In this document: piece after piece, positions 16,602 to 26,053 of the stretch
How the letters are laid out: the number at the start of each line of letters is the position of its first letter
Numbering within the stretch: position 1 is the stretch's first letter
Assembly (NCBI GenBank): GCA_016187515.1
Contig: JACPJN010000006.1
Span: forward strand, 321,556 to 355,817
Source of the DNA: Candidatus Uhrbacteria bacterium
GTDB lineage: Bacteria; Patescibacteriota; Patescibacteriia; GWA2-47-26
Direction: 5' to 3'
Length of the DNA stretch: 34,262 bases
Notes under the pieces: model-generated
Database searches by the model: none
What the model was told of the DNA's origin: nothing
What the model saw: the letters and a program-made list of their open reading frames with translations, nothing else
Translations under genes and position numbers: made by a program

Positions 16602-16677
16602 GGCCACGTGGTGAAGTAGCTAACACTGGAGTCTGCAAAACTCCCATTCGCGGGTGCAAATCCCGCCGTGGCCTCCA
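16602..16677 (+). tRNA. tRNA-Cys(GCA)
   Basis: GGCCACG..CGTGGCC acceptor, anticodon loop CTGCAAA, discriminator U and encoded CCA; T-loop TGCAAAT is atypical. Confidence 0.93.
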
Positions 16678-16683
16678 ATTTTT

Positions 16684-17448
16684 ATGCAAAAAAAGGCAAA
16701 ATTCCAATTCCCGGACGTTTCGCCCTGGACCGCTAATGAGCTGGCCTTGCACAAACAAGCCGTCCATCGCCTGGAAAAAATATTGGCCGCGGCAACCGCC
16801 CGAGTCGCCCGCGCGCGCGCCATTGACGAGGAACAACTTTACCATTTCATGCTCCAAAAAATGCTCCAGGCGGGTCTGACCAGCATGCTAAACTGGATAA
16901 TCGTGGCTTACGGACCCTCGGCCGCGGATCCGCATTACCGCTTTAAAGCCGGCCGGAGCCGGCGGATCTTGCCCGGCCACTTCTTACTTTTGGATATCTG
17001 GGGCAAACTGAATCGGCCGGATGCTCCCTACGCCGACATCACCCATACTTATTTTGTGGGCAAAAATCCGCCAGCGCGCTTCCAAAAACTCTGGGCTGAT
17101 CTTCGGGAGGCGCGCGACCTGGCCCTGGCGCGCATCCGCAACCTTTGCACAAGCCCGGGCGCCGCGCTTCATGAGGTTGCCAAAGGGCGGCTGGATCGCG
17201 GCGGCCATGTTGGCTTATTTCTGCACGGACTCGGACATGATCTGGGCCATGATCATGTTCACGGCCCCGGCGTTAATCTATCGCCAAAATTCAACTGTCC
17301 GCTTTTAACCGGACGCGGCTACACTATTGAGCCGGGAATTTATAAGCAAGGCGATTTCGGGCTGCGCAGCGAAATGGATTTCTACTTTGATAAAAACCGT
17401 AAAGTGCAAGTAACCACGCGATTACAGAAAAAACTGGAGTGCATTTAA
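16684..17448 (+). CDS. M24 family metallopeptidase (Xaa-Pro aminopeptidase-like)
   Basis: GHFLLLDIWGKLNRPDAPYADITHTYFVG, GLFLHGLGHDLGHDHVHGPGVN, GRGYTIEPGIY, SEMDFYFD metal-ligand motifs. Confidence 0.85.
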   Translation: MQKKAKFQFPDVSPWTANELALHKQAVHRLEKILAAATARVARARAIDEEQLYHFMLQKMLQAGLTSMLNWIIVAYGPSAADPHYRFKAGRSRRILPGHFLLLDIWGKLNRPDAPYADITHTYFVGKNPPARFQKLWADLREARDLALARIRNLCTSPGAALHEVAKGRLDRGGHVGLFLHGLGHDLGHDHVHGPGVNLSPKFNCPLLTGRGYTIEPGIYKQGDFGLRSEMDFYFDKNRKVQVTTRLQKKLECI

Positions 17449-17602
17449 TTTATTCCTTCTCTCCTCTCTACTAAGACATAGGTGGGGGACGTGGGCGAGC
17501 AGCATTGGGAGCGTCTGCAGCCCCGACCGCGGTCGGGGCGAAAGAGGACCCTTGCAGCTGCGAGTCCCACGCCACCACCGATGTCTTCCTCACCCCCTCT
17601 CT

Positions 17603-19966
17603 ATGTCGCGTTTGCCCACCCACACCCGTTCTTCGAACAGTTGGAAACGGCGTCCGCAACGGCGCCGTAAAATTCCGCCGGCGCGGCGGCATCGGCCTCG
17701 CGGCGCTTCCGGAAAATCCTTCTTTGCCGAATATCTCCGCCGGGTCTTTACTTTTTTCTTCTCGCGCCGCCTGCTTCGCCGCCTCCTGGCGCTTTCCGTA
17801 ATCGGGCTCGTCTTGGGCGCGTCATTTCTGACCATCGCCATCGCCGCGCTCTCGCGCAATCTTCCCGAACCGGGGAAACTCATCGAGCGCACCATTCCGA
17901 TCTCGACAAAAATCTATGACCGCAAGGGCGCGGTACTGCTTTATGATATCTATGGCGAGATCAAGAGAACCCCCACCGCGCTTGACCGCATTGCTCCGAT
18001 TGCCATCCAGGCCACCTTGGTGGCGGAGGATCGCAATTTTTTTGAGCACCGCGGCTTTGATCTCAAGGGCATCCTGCGTTCCGCGCTGCTGAATTTATTT
18101 CGCGGCGGACCGCTGCGCGGCGGTTCAACCATCACCCAGCAGTTTATCAAAAACGCGGTGCTCACGCGGGAGAAAACCTTTACCCGCAAACTCAAGGAGT
18201 TGATACTTGCCTACCAACTCGAGGGGCGTTTTGAAAAAAAAGAGATTTTGGGCATGTATTTTAACGAAATTCCCTATGGCTCGACCATCTATGGCATCGA
18301 AGCCGCCTCGGAGACCTTCTTCCAAAAATCCGCGAAAGATCTGGACCCGGTGGAGGCCGCCATCCTGGCCGCTCTGCCCAAGGCCCCCACTCGGCTTTCG
18401 CCTTTTGGAAATCACCCGGATGAACTTACCGCGCGGGTAAAACACATCTTGCGCGAACTGGTTGCGGAAAATTATCTTCCTAAAGCAGACGGGGAGCGTT
18501 ATCTAAAGGAAGACCCGCTTTCCCGCGTCAAACCCCGGCGCGAATCAATTCTCGCCCCGCATTTTGTTTTCTTTGTTAAAGATATTCTGGTTGATGAGTT
18601 TGGTGAGGATTTTATTGAACGCGGGGGGCTGAAGGTCTTTACCACTCTGGATTTTGATCTCCAGACCATCGCCGAGGAGGAGGTGCTTAAGGGCGCTACG
18701 CAAAATGAAAAGGACTTTAAAGGCGCGAATGCCGCGCTGGTTGCGCTGGAGGTGAAAACCGGACAAATTTTAGCCATGGTCGGCTCCAAGGACTATTTTG
18801 ATGAAACCATCGACGGCAATGTCAACGTTGCCACCCGGCCGCGGCAGCCCGGTTCTTCTTTCAAACCGATCGTCTACGCGGCGGCTTTTGAAAAGGGCTT
18901 TACTCCGGAGACCCCGCTTTGGGATGTGGTTACCACTTTCAAAGTAGATCCCAAGGACTATGAACCGCATAACTATGATAATCAAGAACACGGTCTGGTC
19001 ACGATCCGCAACGCGCTCGCGGGTTCCTTAAACATTCCGGCGGTAAAAACCATCTACCTTACCGGACTTGAGCGTGTTTTGGATCTTGCGGACAAACTTG
19101 GCTACACCACTTTTGGACAGCGCAACCGCTTTGGCTTATCGCTCGTGCTTGGCGGCGGAGAAGTGAAACTCTTGGAACACGTGGCGGCTTTTTCTTCCCT
19201 GGCTAATGATGGAGAATATCTTCCCCCCAGCGCGATCCTTAAAGTCGAGGACTCTTCCGGGCGGCTGCTAAAGGAGTGGCAGGCCCCGAAAACAAATCCG
19301 GCCATGAGCGCCACTACCGCGCGAGAGATTACGGATATTTTATCGGATAATAACGCGCGCGCGGCTATTTTCGGCGCCACCAACTATCTCACCCTCAAAG
19401 ATCGCCCGGTGGCCGCGAAAACCGGGACCACCAATGACTTCCGGGATGCCTGGACTGTCGGCTATACCCCTTCGCTGGCGGCCGGCGTCTGGGTGGGAAA
19501 CAATGACAATACCGAGATGAATAAAAAAGCCGACGGCTCGCGCGTGGCCGCTCCGATCTGGAACGCTTTTATGCGCGGGGCGCTGTCCGCCCGAGGCGGA
19601 GAAGCTACCATTGAAGAATTCTTAAAACCCGAACCGCGGCCGGTGGTAAATCCGATCTTGCGCGGACAAGGAATCGGCCTGGTCACTCTCCGGGTCAACC
19701 GCCAAAACGGAAAGCTTGCGGCCGAAAGCACTCCTCCGGAACTAATTGAAGAGCGCTCGTTTATGAACGTCCACTCGGAACTATTCTTCCTGAATAAAGA
19801 CGATTTTAGCGCGCCGCCGCCGGCAAATCCCGGCGCGGATCCAAATTTCGAAACCTGGGAAACCGCGGTCCGCCGCTACGCGGAGGAGCATAACCTCCGC
19901 GCCGAGCCGCCCCCGACCGAGTACGATACGTCGTCCGGCTCGGCCGTCTCCCCTTCAAATTCGTGA
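17603..19966 (+). CDS. Class A penicillin-binding protein (GT51 transglycosylase plus transpeptidase)
   Basis: VAEDRNFFEHRGFDLKGILRS, RGGSTITQQFIKN, KTGQILAMVGSKDY, RQPGSSFKPIVYAAAFEKG (SXXK), AKTGTTNDFRDAWTVGYTP (KTG). Confidence 0.96.
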   Translation: MSRLPTHTRSSNSWKRRPQRRRKIPPARRHRPRGASGKSFFAEYLRRVFTFFFSRRLLRRLLALSVIGLVLGASFLTIAIAALSRNLPEPGKLIERTIPISTKIYDRKGAVLLYDIYGEIKRTPTALDRIAPIAIQATLVAEDRNFFEHRGFDLKGILRSALLNLFRGGPLRGGSTITQQFIKNAVLTREKTFTRKLKELILAYQLEGRFEKKEILGMYFNEIPYGSTIYGIEAASETFFQKSAKDLDPVEAAILAALPKAPTRLSPFGNHPDELTARVKHILRELVAENYLPKADGERYLKEDPLSRVKPRRESILAPHFVFFVKDILVDEFGEDFIERGGLKVFTTLDFDLQTIAEEEVLKGATQNEKDFKGANAALVALEVKTGQILAMVGSKDYFDETIDGNVNVATRPRQPGSSFKPIVYAAAFEKGFTPETPLWDVVTTFKVDPKDYEPHNYDNQEHGLVTIRNALAGSLNIPAVKTIYLTGLERVLDLADKLGYTTFGQRNRFGLSLVLGGGEVKLLEHVAAFSSLANDGEYLPPSAILKVEDSSGRLLKEWQAPKTNPAMSATTAREITDILSDNNARAAIFGATNYLTLKDRPVAAKTGTTNDFRDAWTVGYTPSLAAGVWVGNNDNTEMNKKADGSRVAAPIWNAFMRGALSARGGEATIEEFLKPEPRPVVNPILRGQGIGLVTLRVNRQNGKLAAESTPPELIEERSFMNVHSELFFLNKDDFSAPPPANPGADPNFETWETAVRRYAEEHNLRAEPPPTEYDTSSGSAVSPSNS

Positions 19967-20001
19967 GTTATTTGTTCTTTATTTGTGTGCCATTCGTTAT
20001 A

Positions 20002-21117
20002 TTACTCCTTGATCGGCATCACGATATAAAAGTAATCCGTGCTTTTTTCTCCGGTAAGCATAGAGGGAGACGAGGAGTCCGTGGCTTTGATAACCACCTT
20101 CTCTTCGCTTACGGCCTGCAGCCCGTCTAACAGATATTTCCAATTAAACGCCACTTTAGTAGAGACCCCTTGCGCCTCGGCAGCTAAACTGCTCTGATGC
20201 TCCCCGGTCTGCGAGTTAAGCGCCTCCACTCGCATACTCTTGGTTTCCGTGTTAAATTCAATCCCAATATCATATATTCCGGCTTTGGAAAACAGCCCGG
20301 CCGCTTTCACGGCGCCGATAAATTCCGCGCGCGGCAGCGCAGCGGAACACCCAAACCGGCTGGGAACAATCGCCCGATAGTCCGGATAAGGCGGGCCTTC
20401 AATAAGCCGGGAGACAAACTCCAGTCCGGGAAGCAGCACGGCCAGCTGGCTCTCGGAGACCACCAGCGTAGCGACTCCGCCCTCCGCGCTCATCCCTTGA
20501 CAGATGCGCTCCAGTTCTTGCAGAGCGCGCACCGGAACAATCACCCGAAAATTGCCCGGGGCTTCTCCCTGCGCCAGTAGAATTTTTTCAGCCAGCCGAT
20601 AGCTATCAGTACCGGCCACGGTTAGCCGGTTATCGGCGTAGGCAAACAAAGCCCCGGATATTTCTACCCGCGTTTCGGTTGGGGAAACCGTAAAAATAAC
20701 CTGCCCCAGCGCTTCACTAAGCGCTTCTATCGGAACCTTGACGCTCACCCCCGCTTCCACCACGGGAATAAACGGAAAATCCGCGGCCGGCATGCCTTTT
20801 ATCGCGGTTTGGTGAGTTCCGCAAACCAGGTGCAGGGATCCGTCCTTAAGGCCGACATCCACTTTTTCCTTCGGAAGGGAAAATACGTAATCGGTAAGGA
20901 GTTTTGCCGGTACGGTAAACTCTCCTTCTTCCTCAATTTTACCCCGCAGATGGTAAGTGGCGCCCACCTCCAGATTGGTGGCCTTGAGCAAGATCCCGTC
21001 GTTTTCGGCCTTAATGTGAATATGCGACAGAATCGGCAGGTTGCCGGCGCGCGCGGCAATTCTGGAAACTATCATCAGGCCGCTAGCGAGGTTTTCTTGT
21101 ATACAACTGAAACGCAT
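20002..21117 (-). CDS. dnaN: DNA polymerase III beta subunit (sliding clamp)
   Basis: MRFSCIQENLASGLMIVSRIAARAGNLPILSHIHIKAENDGILLKATNLEVG ... SSPSMLTGEKSTDYFYIVMPIKE. Confidence 0.97.
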   Translation of the reverse strand: MRFSCIQENLASGLMIVSRIAARAGNLPILSHIHIKAENDGILLKATNLEVGATYHLRGKIEEEGEFTVPAKLLTDYVFSLPKEKVDVGLKDGSLHLVCGTHQTAIKGMPAADFPFIPVVEAGVSVKVPIEALSEALGQVIFTVSPTETRVEISGALFAYADNRLTVAGTDSYRLAEKILLAQGEAPGNFRVIVPVRALQELERICQGMSAEGGVATLVVSESQLAVLLPGLEFVSRLIEGPPYPDYRAIVPSRFGCSAALPRAEFIGAVKAAGLFSKAGIYDIGIEFNTETKSMRVEALNSQTGEHQSSLAAEAQGVSTKVAFNWKYLLDGLQAVSEEKVVIKATDSSSPSMLTGEKSTDYFYIVMPIKE

Positions 21118-21373
21118 AACGATTTAATAATTGATTAATGACAGTAACAAGGGTGGGGATGGTGGGGATATTTTTTTCCAAAACCGTTTTCTCTTAGGTT
21201 AGTTTGGATTAAACGCACGGAGGAAAAAAAATACAGTGGGGAATTTCTGTGCGGACGGGTGTGCCGTACCGGTGAATTATTTTTTTATTTTTATTTTTCA
21301 GTGGACAATTTTATTATTTGGCAACAATCCGCGCACCGGGTTAAGCACAGCTTATCCCGTAAAAATACCGCGG
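21118..21373. other. Candidate oriC/DUE region between dnaN and dnaA
   Basis: AT-rich tract gaattatttttttatttttatttttcag, imperfect DnaA-box-like TTATCCNNN sites, dnaA-dnaN context. Confidence 0.4.
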
Positions 21374-22735
21374 TTATCCGTTGTACATCCGCTGACGAAT
21401 CAAATCCACATCCTGTTTTAGTTTAGAGTCGGTCTCCAGTTCTCTGCCGATTTTTGTATAGGCATGCATGGCCGTCGTGTGATCTCTTCCTCCCAACTCG
21501 TGCCCAATTGCCGGGTAAGAGGATTTTAGCTCTTCCCGCAGCAGATACATAATAATTTGACGGGGAAAGGCCAGGCGTTTTTCCCGGCTGACGCCCAGCA
21601 GATCTTCAACCGGCAGGTCAAAGTACAAAGCCACGGTCTGGATGATCTGTTTGGGCGTCGTGGCTTTTCTGGTTGGCTGGGAAGAAGCGAGAAACTTTTT
21701 AACAAAATCCAGAGTGGGGGGGATGTTTTTTAGCTGGTGGAAGGCGATGAGTTTATTAAGGGCCCCCTCGAGCTCGCGGACATTGTGCTGGACCACGGTC
21801 GCGATATAGCCGACAATTTGCTTATCAATCTGATAATCGCGCTCCTGGCACTTCGTTTCCAGAATCGCGACGCGGGTTTCAAAATCCGGCGCGCCGATGT
21901 CCGCGATCATCCCCATTTCAAAGCGGGAGCCGAGGCGCGGCTCCAGCGCGGGAATGGCTTTGGGCGGACGATCGGAGGAAAGCACAATCTGCTTGTTACT
22001 TTGATGCAAAGCGTTAAAAGTATGGAAAAATTCTTCCTGGGAGCCCTCTTTGCCGGCGATGAATTGAATATCATCAACCAAGAGCACATCCACGCCGCGG
22101 TAAGTGTCCTTAAATTTTTTGGCCTGTCCGCCCCGAACCGCGTGAATAAAATCATTCGTAAACGTCTCACACGTCACATACAGAATTCGGGCCGCCGGAT
22201 GCTGGGAGAGCACCTCGTTGCCGATCCCCTGCAGAAGGTGGGTCTTTCCCAGGCCGACCCCGCCGTACAGGAACAAGGGATTATAGGCCTCGCCCGGACG
22301 GGCCGCCACCGCGCGGGCGGCCGCATGGGCCAGTTCATTTCCTTTTCCCACAATAAAAGAGGCGAAGGTATAGCGGGGATTAAGCCCGCTGCCCGCGGTA
22401 ACCCGGACTGAACCGGCGGAGGATAGCGCGGAGGAGGAAAAGGGGGATTCGCGCGAAGGCGCCGCAGCGGCGGGGGCGATAGTTGGGCGAGCGCCAACCC
22501 GATAAAATATTTCGCGAACCGGCTGCGCCGCGATTTGTTGAAGCGTTTCCATTAAAATACGGTGATATTTTTTTTCAAACCAAGCCCGGGTGAAGGTATT
22601 GGGTACGGAGACCACTGCTTTGCCGGCCTCCAACGAGAGCAGGCCGGTATTTTTAAACCAAGTGGTGAAATTCGGTTTAGAAATGGAAAGCTCCAGTTGG
22701 CCCAGGACCGCTTGCCACAATTGTTCAGGCAGCAT
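21374..22735 (-). CDS. dnaA: Chromosomal replication initiator DnaA
   Basis: NPLFLYGGVGLGKTHLLQGIGNEV, VDVLLVDDIQFIAGKEGSQEEFFHTFN, C-terminal YPAIGHELGGRDHTTAMHAYTKI signature. Confidence 0.99.
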   Translation of the reverse strand: MLPEQLWQAVLGQLELSISKPNFTTWFKNTGLLSLEAGKAVVSVPNTFTRAWFEKKYHRILMETLQQIAAQPVREIFYRVGARPTIAPAAAAPSRESPFSSSALSSAGSVRVTAGSGLNPRYTFASFIVGKGNELAHAAARAVAARPGEAYNPLFLYGGVGLGKTHLLQGIGNEVLSQHPAARILYVTCETFTNDFIHAVRGGQAKKFKDTYRGVDVLLVDDIQFIAGKEGSQEEFFHTFNALHQSNKQIVLSSDRPPKAIPALEPRLGSRFEMGMIADIGAPDFETRVAILETKCQERDYQIDKQIVGYIATVVQHNVRELEGALNKLIAFHQLKNIPPTLDFVKKFLASSQPTRKATTPKQIIQTVALYFDLPVEDLLGVSREKRLAFPRQIIMYLLREELKSSYPAIGHELGGRDHTTAMHAYTKIGRELETDSKLKQDVDLIRQRMYNG

Positions 22736-22990
22736 AGTAAATATAAGACAACGAAATTCTTTGTGGACTTTACCATGGACGGCCCATTTCCGTCAAGCCC
22801 CGAACTTTGTCCGAGCAACGACCGGGGCAGGTTATCAGGGCCTTGGTCGTCAAGGGGCAAAAAGTTAATAAGCTGTTGATGAAATGTGCGGAAGGTGGTA
22901 ATGTAGGACACCTGGCACAGCGGATAGGGATGTAGTATTATAAAGAAAACACTTTACGCCATTTGCCATAAGTCATAAGCCAAGCCAAGT

Positions 22991-23128
22991 ATGCCAAAGC
23001 GAACCTACCAGCCTAAAAAACGTAAACGCGCGCGCACCCACGGGTTTCGCGCTAGAATGCGCCGACCGGGCGGGCGCGGAGTTATAAAAAGACGGCGCGC
23101 CAAAGGGCGGAAGCGGTTGAGCGTGTAA
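22991..23128 (+). CDS. rpmH: 50S ribosomal protein L34
   Basis: [45 protein letters not shown] (45 aa, absent from the supplied ORF track); divergent from dnaA and upstream of rnpA. Confidence 0.96.
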   Translation: MPKRTYQPKKRKRARTHGFRARMRRPGGRGVIKRRRAKGRKRLSV

Positions 23129-23180
23129 GGTTCTTGTGGCCTAGCCACAAGTCAATTTAAGCCACAAAATATCCCCTGGT

Positions 23181-23522
23181 ATGTTTCCCAAAACCAGGCG
23201 TCTGACCGGAAAGGCCGTGGTATTTGTAATCCGGCGCGGCCGGGCACTCTCCGGACCCGGTATCAGAATTAAATGGGCTCCCGCGTCTAGATCAGTCAGC
23301 CGGGCGACCATCGTTACCCCGCTGGCTTTTGATAAACGCGCCACCCGCCGGAATCGGATCAAGCGGCAGCTGCGCGAAATACTCGGGCCGCTTTTAACGC
23401 AGTTCAACCCGCCGGTGAATTTGGTGGTTTTGGTAAGCGGCCAGGCCAAAGGCAAGAGTTTCGCAGGGCTCAAAGCCGAGTTAATGGCGCTTTTAAGAAA
23501 AGGGCGGCTGCTTTCCGGCTAA
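23181..23522 (+). CDS. rnpA: Ribonuclease P protein component
   Basis: RATIVTPLAFDKRATRRNRIKRQLREILGP motif; location between rpmH and yidD. Confidence 0.92.
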   Translation: MFPKTRRLTGKAVVFVIRRGRALSGPGIRIKWAPASRSVSRATIVTPLAFDKRATRRNRIKRQLREILGPLLTQFNPPVNLVVLVSGQAKGKSFAGLKAELMALLRKGRLLSG

Positions 23523-23536
23523 AAAAGCAGGTTACC

Positions 23537-23782
23537 ATGTTTCAGTACATTATTCTGCATTTTACGCTCGGGATAATTTGGATTTATCAGCAAACGATCT
23601 CGCTGGATCATGGTCCGCTGCGGCGCCTGACCGGCATGCCGAGGTGCAAATTCCATCCCAGTTGTTCGGAATACGCCAAAGGAGCGCTGCTAAAACACGG
23701 AATCATCCGCGGCACCTGGAGAACCGCGTGGCGGCTTTTAAGATGTAATCCGTTTTCACCAGGCGGAGTGGATGAACCATGA
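23537..23782 (+). CDS. yidD: Membrane protein insertion efficiency factor YidD
   Basis: IWIYQQTISLDHGPLRRLTGMPRCKFHPSCSEYAKGALLKHGIIRGTWRTAWRLLRCNPFSPGGVDEP. Confidence 0.96.
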   Translation: MFQYIILHFTLGIIWIYQQTISLDHGPLRRLTGMPRCKFHPSCSEYAKGALLKHGIIRGTWRTAWRLLRCNPFSPGGVDEP

Positions 23783-23915
23783 GAAACATCAAATCACAAA
23801 TTCCAAAACACAAACAAATCTCAAATTCTAAATCCCAGATCTCAAACGTTTGTAATTTGAATATTGGAATTTGTAATTTCCCTGTAATTTGGTGTTTGTA
23901 ATTTGGAATTTAAAG
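23783..23915. repeat. AATTTG-type repeat cluster
   Basis: aaatcacaaattccaaaacacaaacaaatctcaaattctaaat...gtaatttgaatattggaatttgtaatttccctgtaatttggtgtttgtaatttggaattt; same family as the 9306-9385 insertion. Confidence 0.8.
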
Positions 23916-23920
23916 TAACT

Positions 23921-24919
23921 ATGATTTTTTTCCTTTACGGCCCGGACATCTATCGCAAGAACAGAAAACTCCAGCAGATTGCGGAAGAATTTATAAAAAA
24001 ACGCGATCCCTCGCGCCTGAATGTTGTTATGCTGAATGCCGGAGACACCGACGAAGAGACCCTGCGCCAAACCCTGCGCGCCGCGCCGTTTTTGGCCGCC
24101 AAACGCCTGGTGATCTTGAAGAATTTTGTATTGGGCGCCAAGCGCAAGGCGTTTCACGAAGCGCTGGAAGAGGTACTCCCCTCTTTGGGAGAGGATCGGG
24201 TTATTATTGTCAGCGAAGATGAAGTCAAGCCAAAAAAGAAAAACGGCTGGAAAAACCAAACCGCCCAGAAAGTATGGGAATATTTGGAAAAGAACGCGCA
24301 AGGCGAAGAATTTTCTGAACTTTCCGGCCTGCGGCTGGAAAAAGAAATTCAGCTGCAAGCCAAGACGCGCGGTGTTGCCCTTCAAACAGACGCGCTTTCA
24401 ATGCTGGCGGTGCTTTCCGGAGGTGATTTGGGATGGGTGGAAAAAGAGTTGGAAAAATTGGAGGCGTATTGCAGTCATCCGCAACGCGGTAAAGAATCTC
24501 GGGGAAGCATCGCCCTGGCCGATGTCCAACTCCTCTGCGTTTCCGAGGGAGAAGCGAACATTTTTGAATTCCTTGACGCGCTGGGAAATAAAGACCGCGC
24601 CGCACTTTTGCGCACTGCCGAGGAACAACTTCGCGAAAGCGGTCCTATGAATTTAATTTCCAGCGCCGCTAGACATATCCGGGCAATGCTGGCGATTACT
24701 TTGGCCGGCCAAGCCGGCGCGCAAGCCCTTAATCTTCACCCGTTTGTGGCAAAAAAAGCCGCCGCCCAAGCGCGCAAATGGAAAGCGGAAGATCTTAAAA
24801 AAATCCTCTTCGCGCTCATGGCTCTGGAATACAAAGCCAAAAGCGGCCGCATTGCCGACCTTAATACTCAACTGGCGGCCCTGCTCGTACGCATCCTTGA
24901 CAAAAAGGTAAAAGTGTGA
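23921..24919 (+). CDS. holA: DNA polymerase III delta subunit
   Basis: MIFFLYGPDIYRKNRKLQQIAEEF...TLRAAPFLAAKRLVILKNFV...; HolA-like C-terminal domain HIRAMLAITLAGQAGAQALNLHPFVAKKAAAQARKW. Confidence 0.85.
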   Translation: MIFFLYGPDIYRKNRKLQQIAEEFIKKRDPSRLNVVMLNAGDTDEETLRQTLRAAPFLAAKRLVILKNFVLGAKRKAFHEALEEVLPSLGEDRVIIVSEDEVKPKKKNGWKNQTAQKVWEYLEKNAQGEEFSELSGLRLEKEIQLQAKTRGVALQTDALSMLAVLSGGDLGWVEKELEKLEAYCSHPQRGKESRGSIALADVQLLCVSEGEANIFEFLDALGNKDRAALLRTAEEQLRESGPMNLISSAARHIRAMLAITLAGQAGAQALNLHPFVAKKAAAQARKWKAEDLKKILFALMALEYKAKSGRIADLNTQLAALLVRILDKKVKV

Positions 24920-24925
24920 TATACT
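24897..24925 (+). promoter_or_regulatory. Consensus promoter overlapping the holA 3' end
   Basis: TTGACA (24897-24902), 17-nt spacer, TATACT (24920-24925). Confidence 0.8.
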
Positions 24926-25034
24926 CCGCAGTTGTGATGGATACGCAAGCCATCCAATCTGTTGAAGTGATCAGCAACGACCACCTGAAAAATCGTAAAG
25001 GGGGCTGACCCCCTAACAAAAAAAGGAGTCCAGA

Positions 25035-25844
25035 ATGTTCAGAGGCATGTTCATTTTTATCGTGCTCGCATCCATTGCGAGCATTCCGCAGATGGCCAAG
25101 GCCGACGGCAGGGATTGGGCGGTTTTGGCGGCTGGGGTCATTGAGCAGGCGCGCATTGCCGGGAACCGCGCTAGACAGCTAGACGCCCGGGAAAGAAGGA
25201 TTCGAAATCCTGCCGACCGCGACTCATACATGTGGGGGTGGACCGAGCTGCGAGATGTCAGGGAATGCGACCCTGAGCCCTTTCGAGACCACCGCGGTGG
25301 GTTTGACTACATTAGCTGCGTGTTCAACGTGGTGGAACACCGTTGGGCAAATAATGGTAGTTGGATTTTGGTAAGGTGGAGGAAAGAGCCAGGATGCAGG
25401 GAGGTATTGGTGTCGGCTGAAGAGAGGGTAGTTCAATGCGTTGGGGAATGGCGGTACCCTTACCTCGGGGCTACCAGACGGCGTTGTTATGGGGGGTGGC
25501 GCACCGATTTTACACCCGCAGAGCGGAAGAGGGTGTGTTCGGAAGGGGAACCGTTGAGAAAGGAGTTTGGAATTGATCGGGAAAGTTTGATGGCGGACCC
25601 CAGGACGCGGAGGATGGTGTTGGAAATGGAGCTGGGGTGGGTTGAGGAGGACATTGCCTTCATCCAGATGAAACTGGAGCAGTTGGAGAGGGGAAGGCAG
25701 GACCGTTGCCGCGGGGCGCAAAAATCTGCGCCAGAATGGGAGGAATGGTGCAGGGAAGCGGTCAGCGATAAAAAGTTTTTCCGGAAGGACGCGGCAAAGT
25801 CCTTGCGGCGCGCGACTGCTCTGCGGAAGCAACTCCGGCGCTAG
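25035..25844 (+). CDS. Secreted hypothetical protein (signal peptide, Cys-containing)
   Basis: MFRGMFIFIVLASIASIPQMAKADG signal-peptide-like N-terminus; RBS AAAAGGAG; flanking promoter and terminator. Confidence 0.75.
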   Translation: MFRGMFIFIVLASIASIPQMAKADGRDWAVLAAGVIEQARIAGNRARQLDARERRIRNPADRDSYMWGWTELRDVRECDPEPFRDHRGGFDYISCVFNVVEHRWANNGSWILVRWRKEPGCREVLVSAEERVVQCVGEWRYPYLGATRRRCYGGWRTDFTPAERKRVCSEGEPLRKEFGIDRESLMADPRTRRMVLEMELGWVEEDIAFIQMKLEQLERGRQDRCRGAQKSAPEWEEWCREAVSDKKFFRKDAAKSLRRATALRKQLRR

Positions 25845-25851
25845 CGCGCAT

Positions 25852-25899
25852 CACCTGTCGGGCTGCGGCAACACGCCCGGTCCGACAGGTACTTTTTTT
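25852..25899 (+). terminator. Rho-independent terminator
   Basis: CCTGTCGG..CCGACAGG followed by TACTTTTTTT. Confidence 0.8.
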
Positions 25900-26053
25900 A
25901 AGCCCGGAATTAAGCCCGAGCGTAAAGTTGAGAATTGAAAAGCGGATTATTTTATTGCGCTTACCTTTTTCATCCAGATACTTTTGAGTCGTGCCGCAGA
26001 CCCCAAAACCCAACTTACCGCTCGGCTTGCACAAATCCATTCACCATAATTCT

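Noticed and set aside
16549-16857. Minus-strand ORF opposite tRNA-Cys and the M24 gene
   Set aside because: Overlaps the tRNA and a well-supported CDS; GGICTRE-type peptide typical of antisense tRNA.
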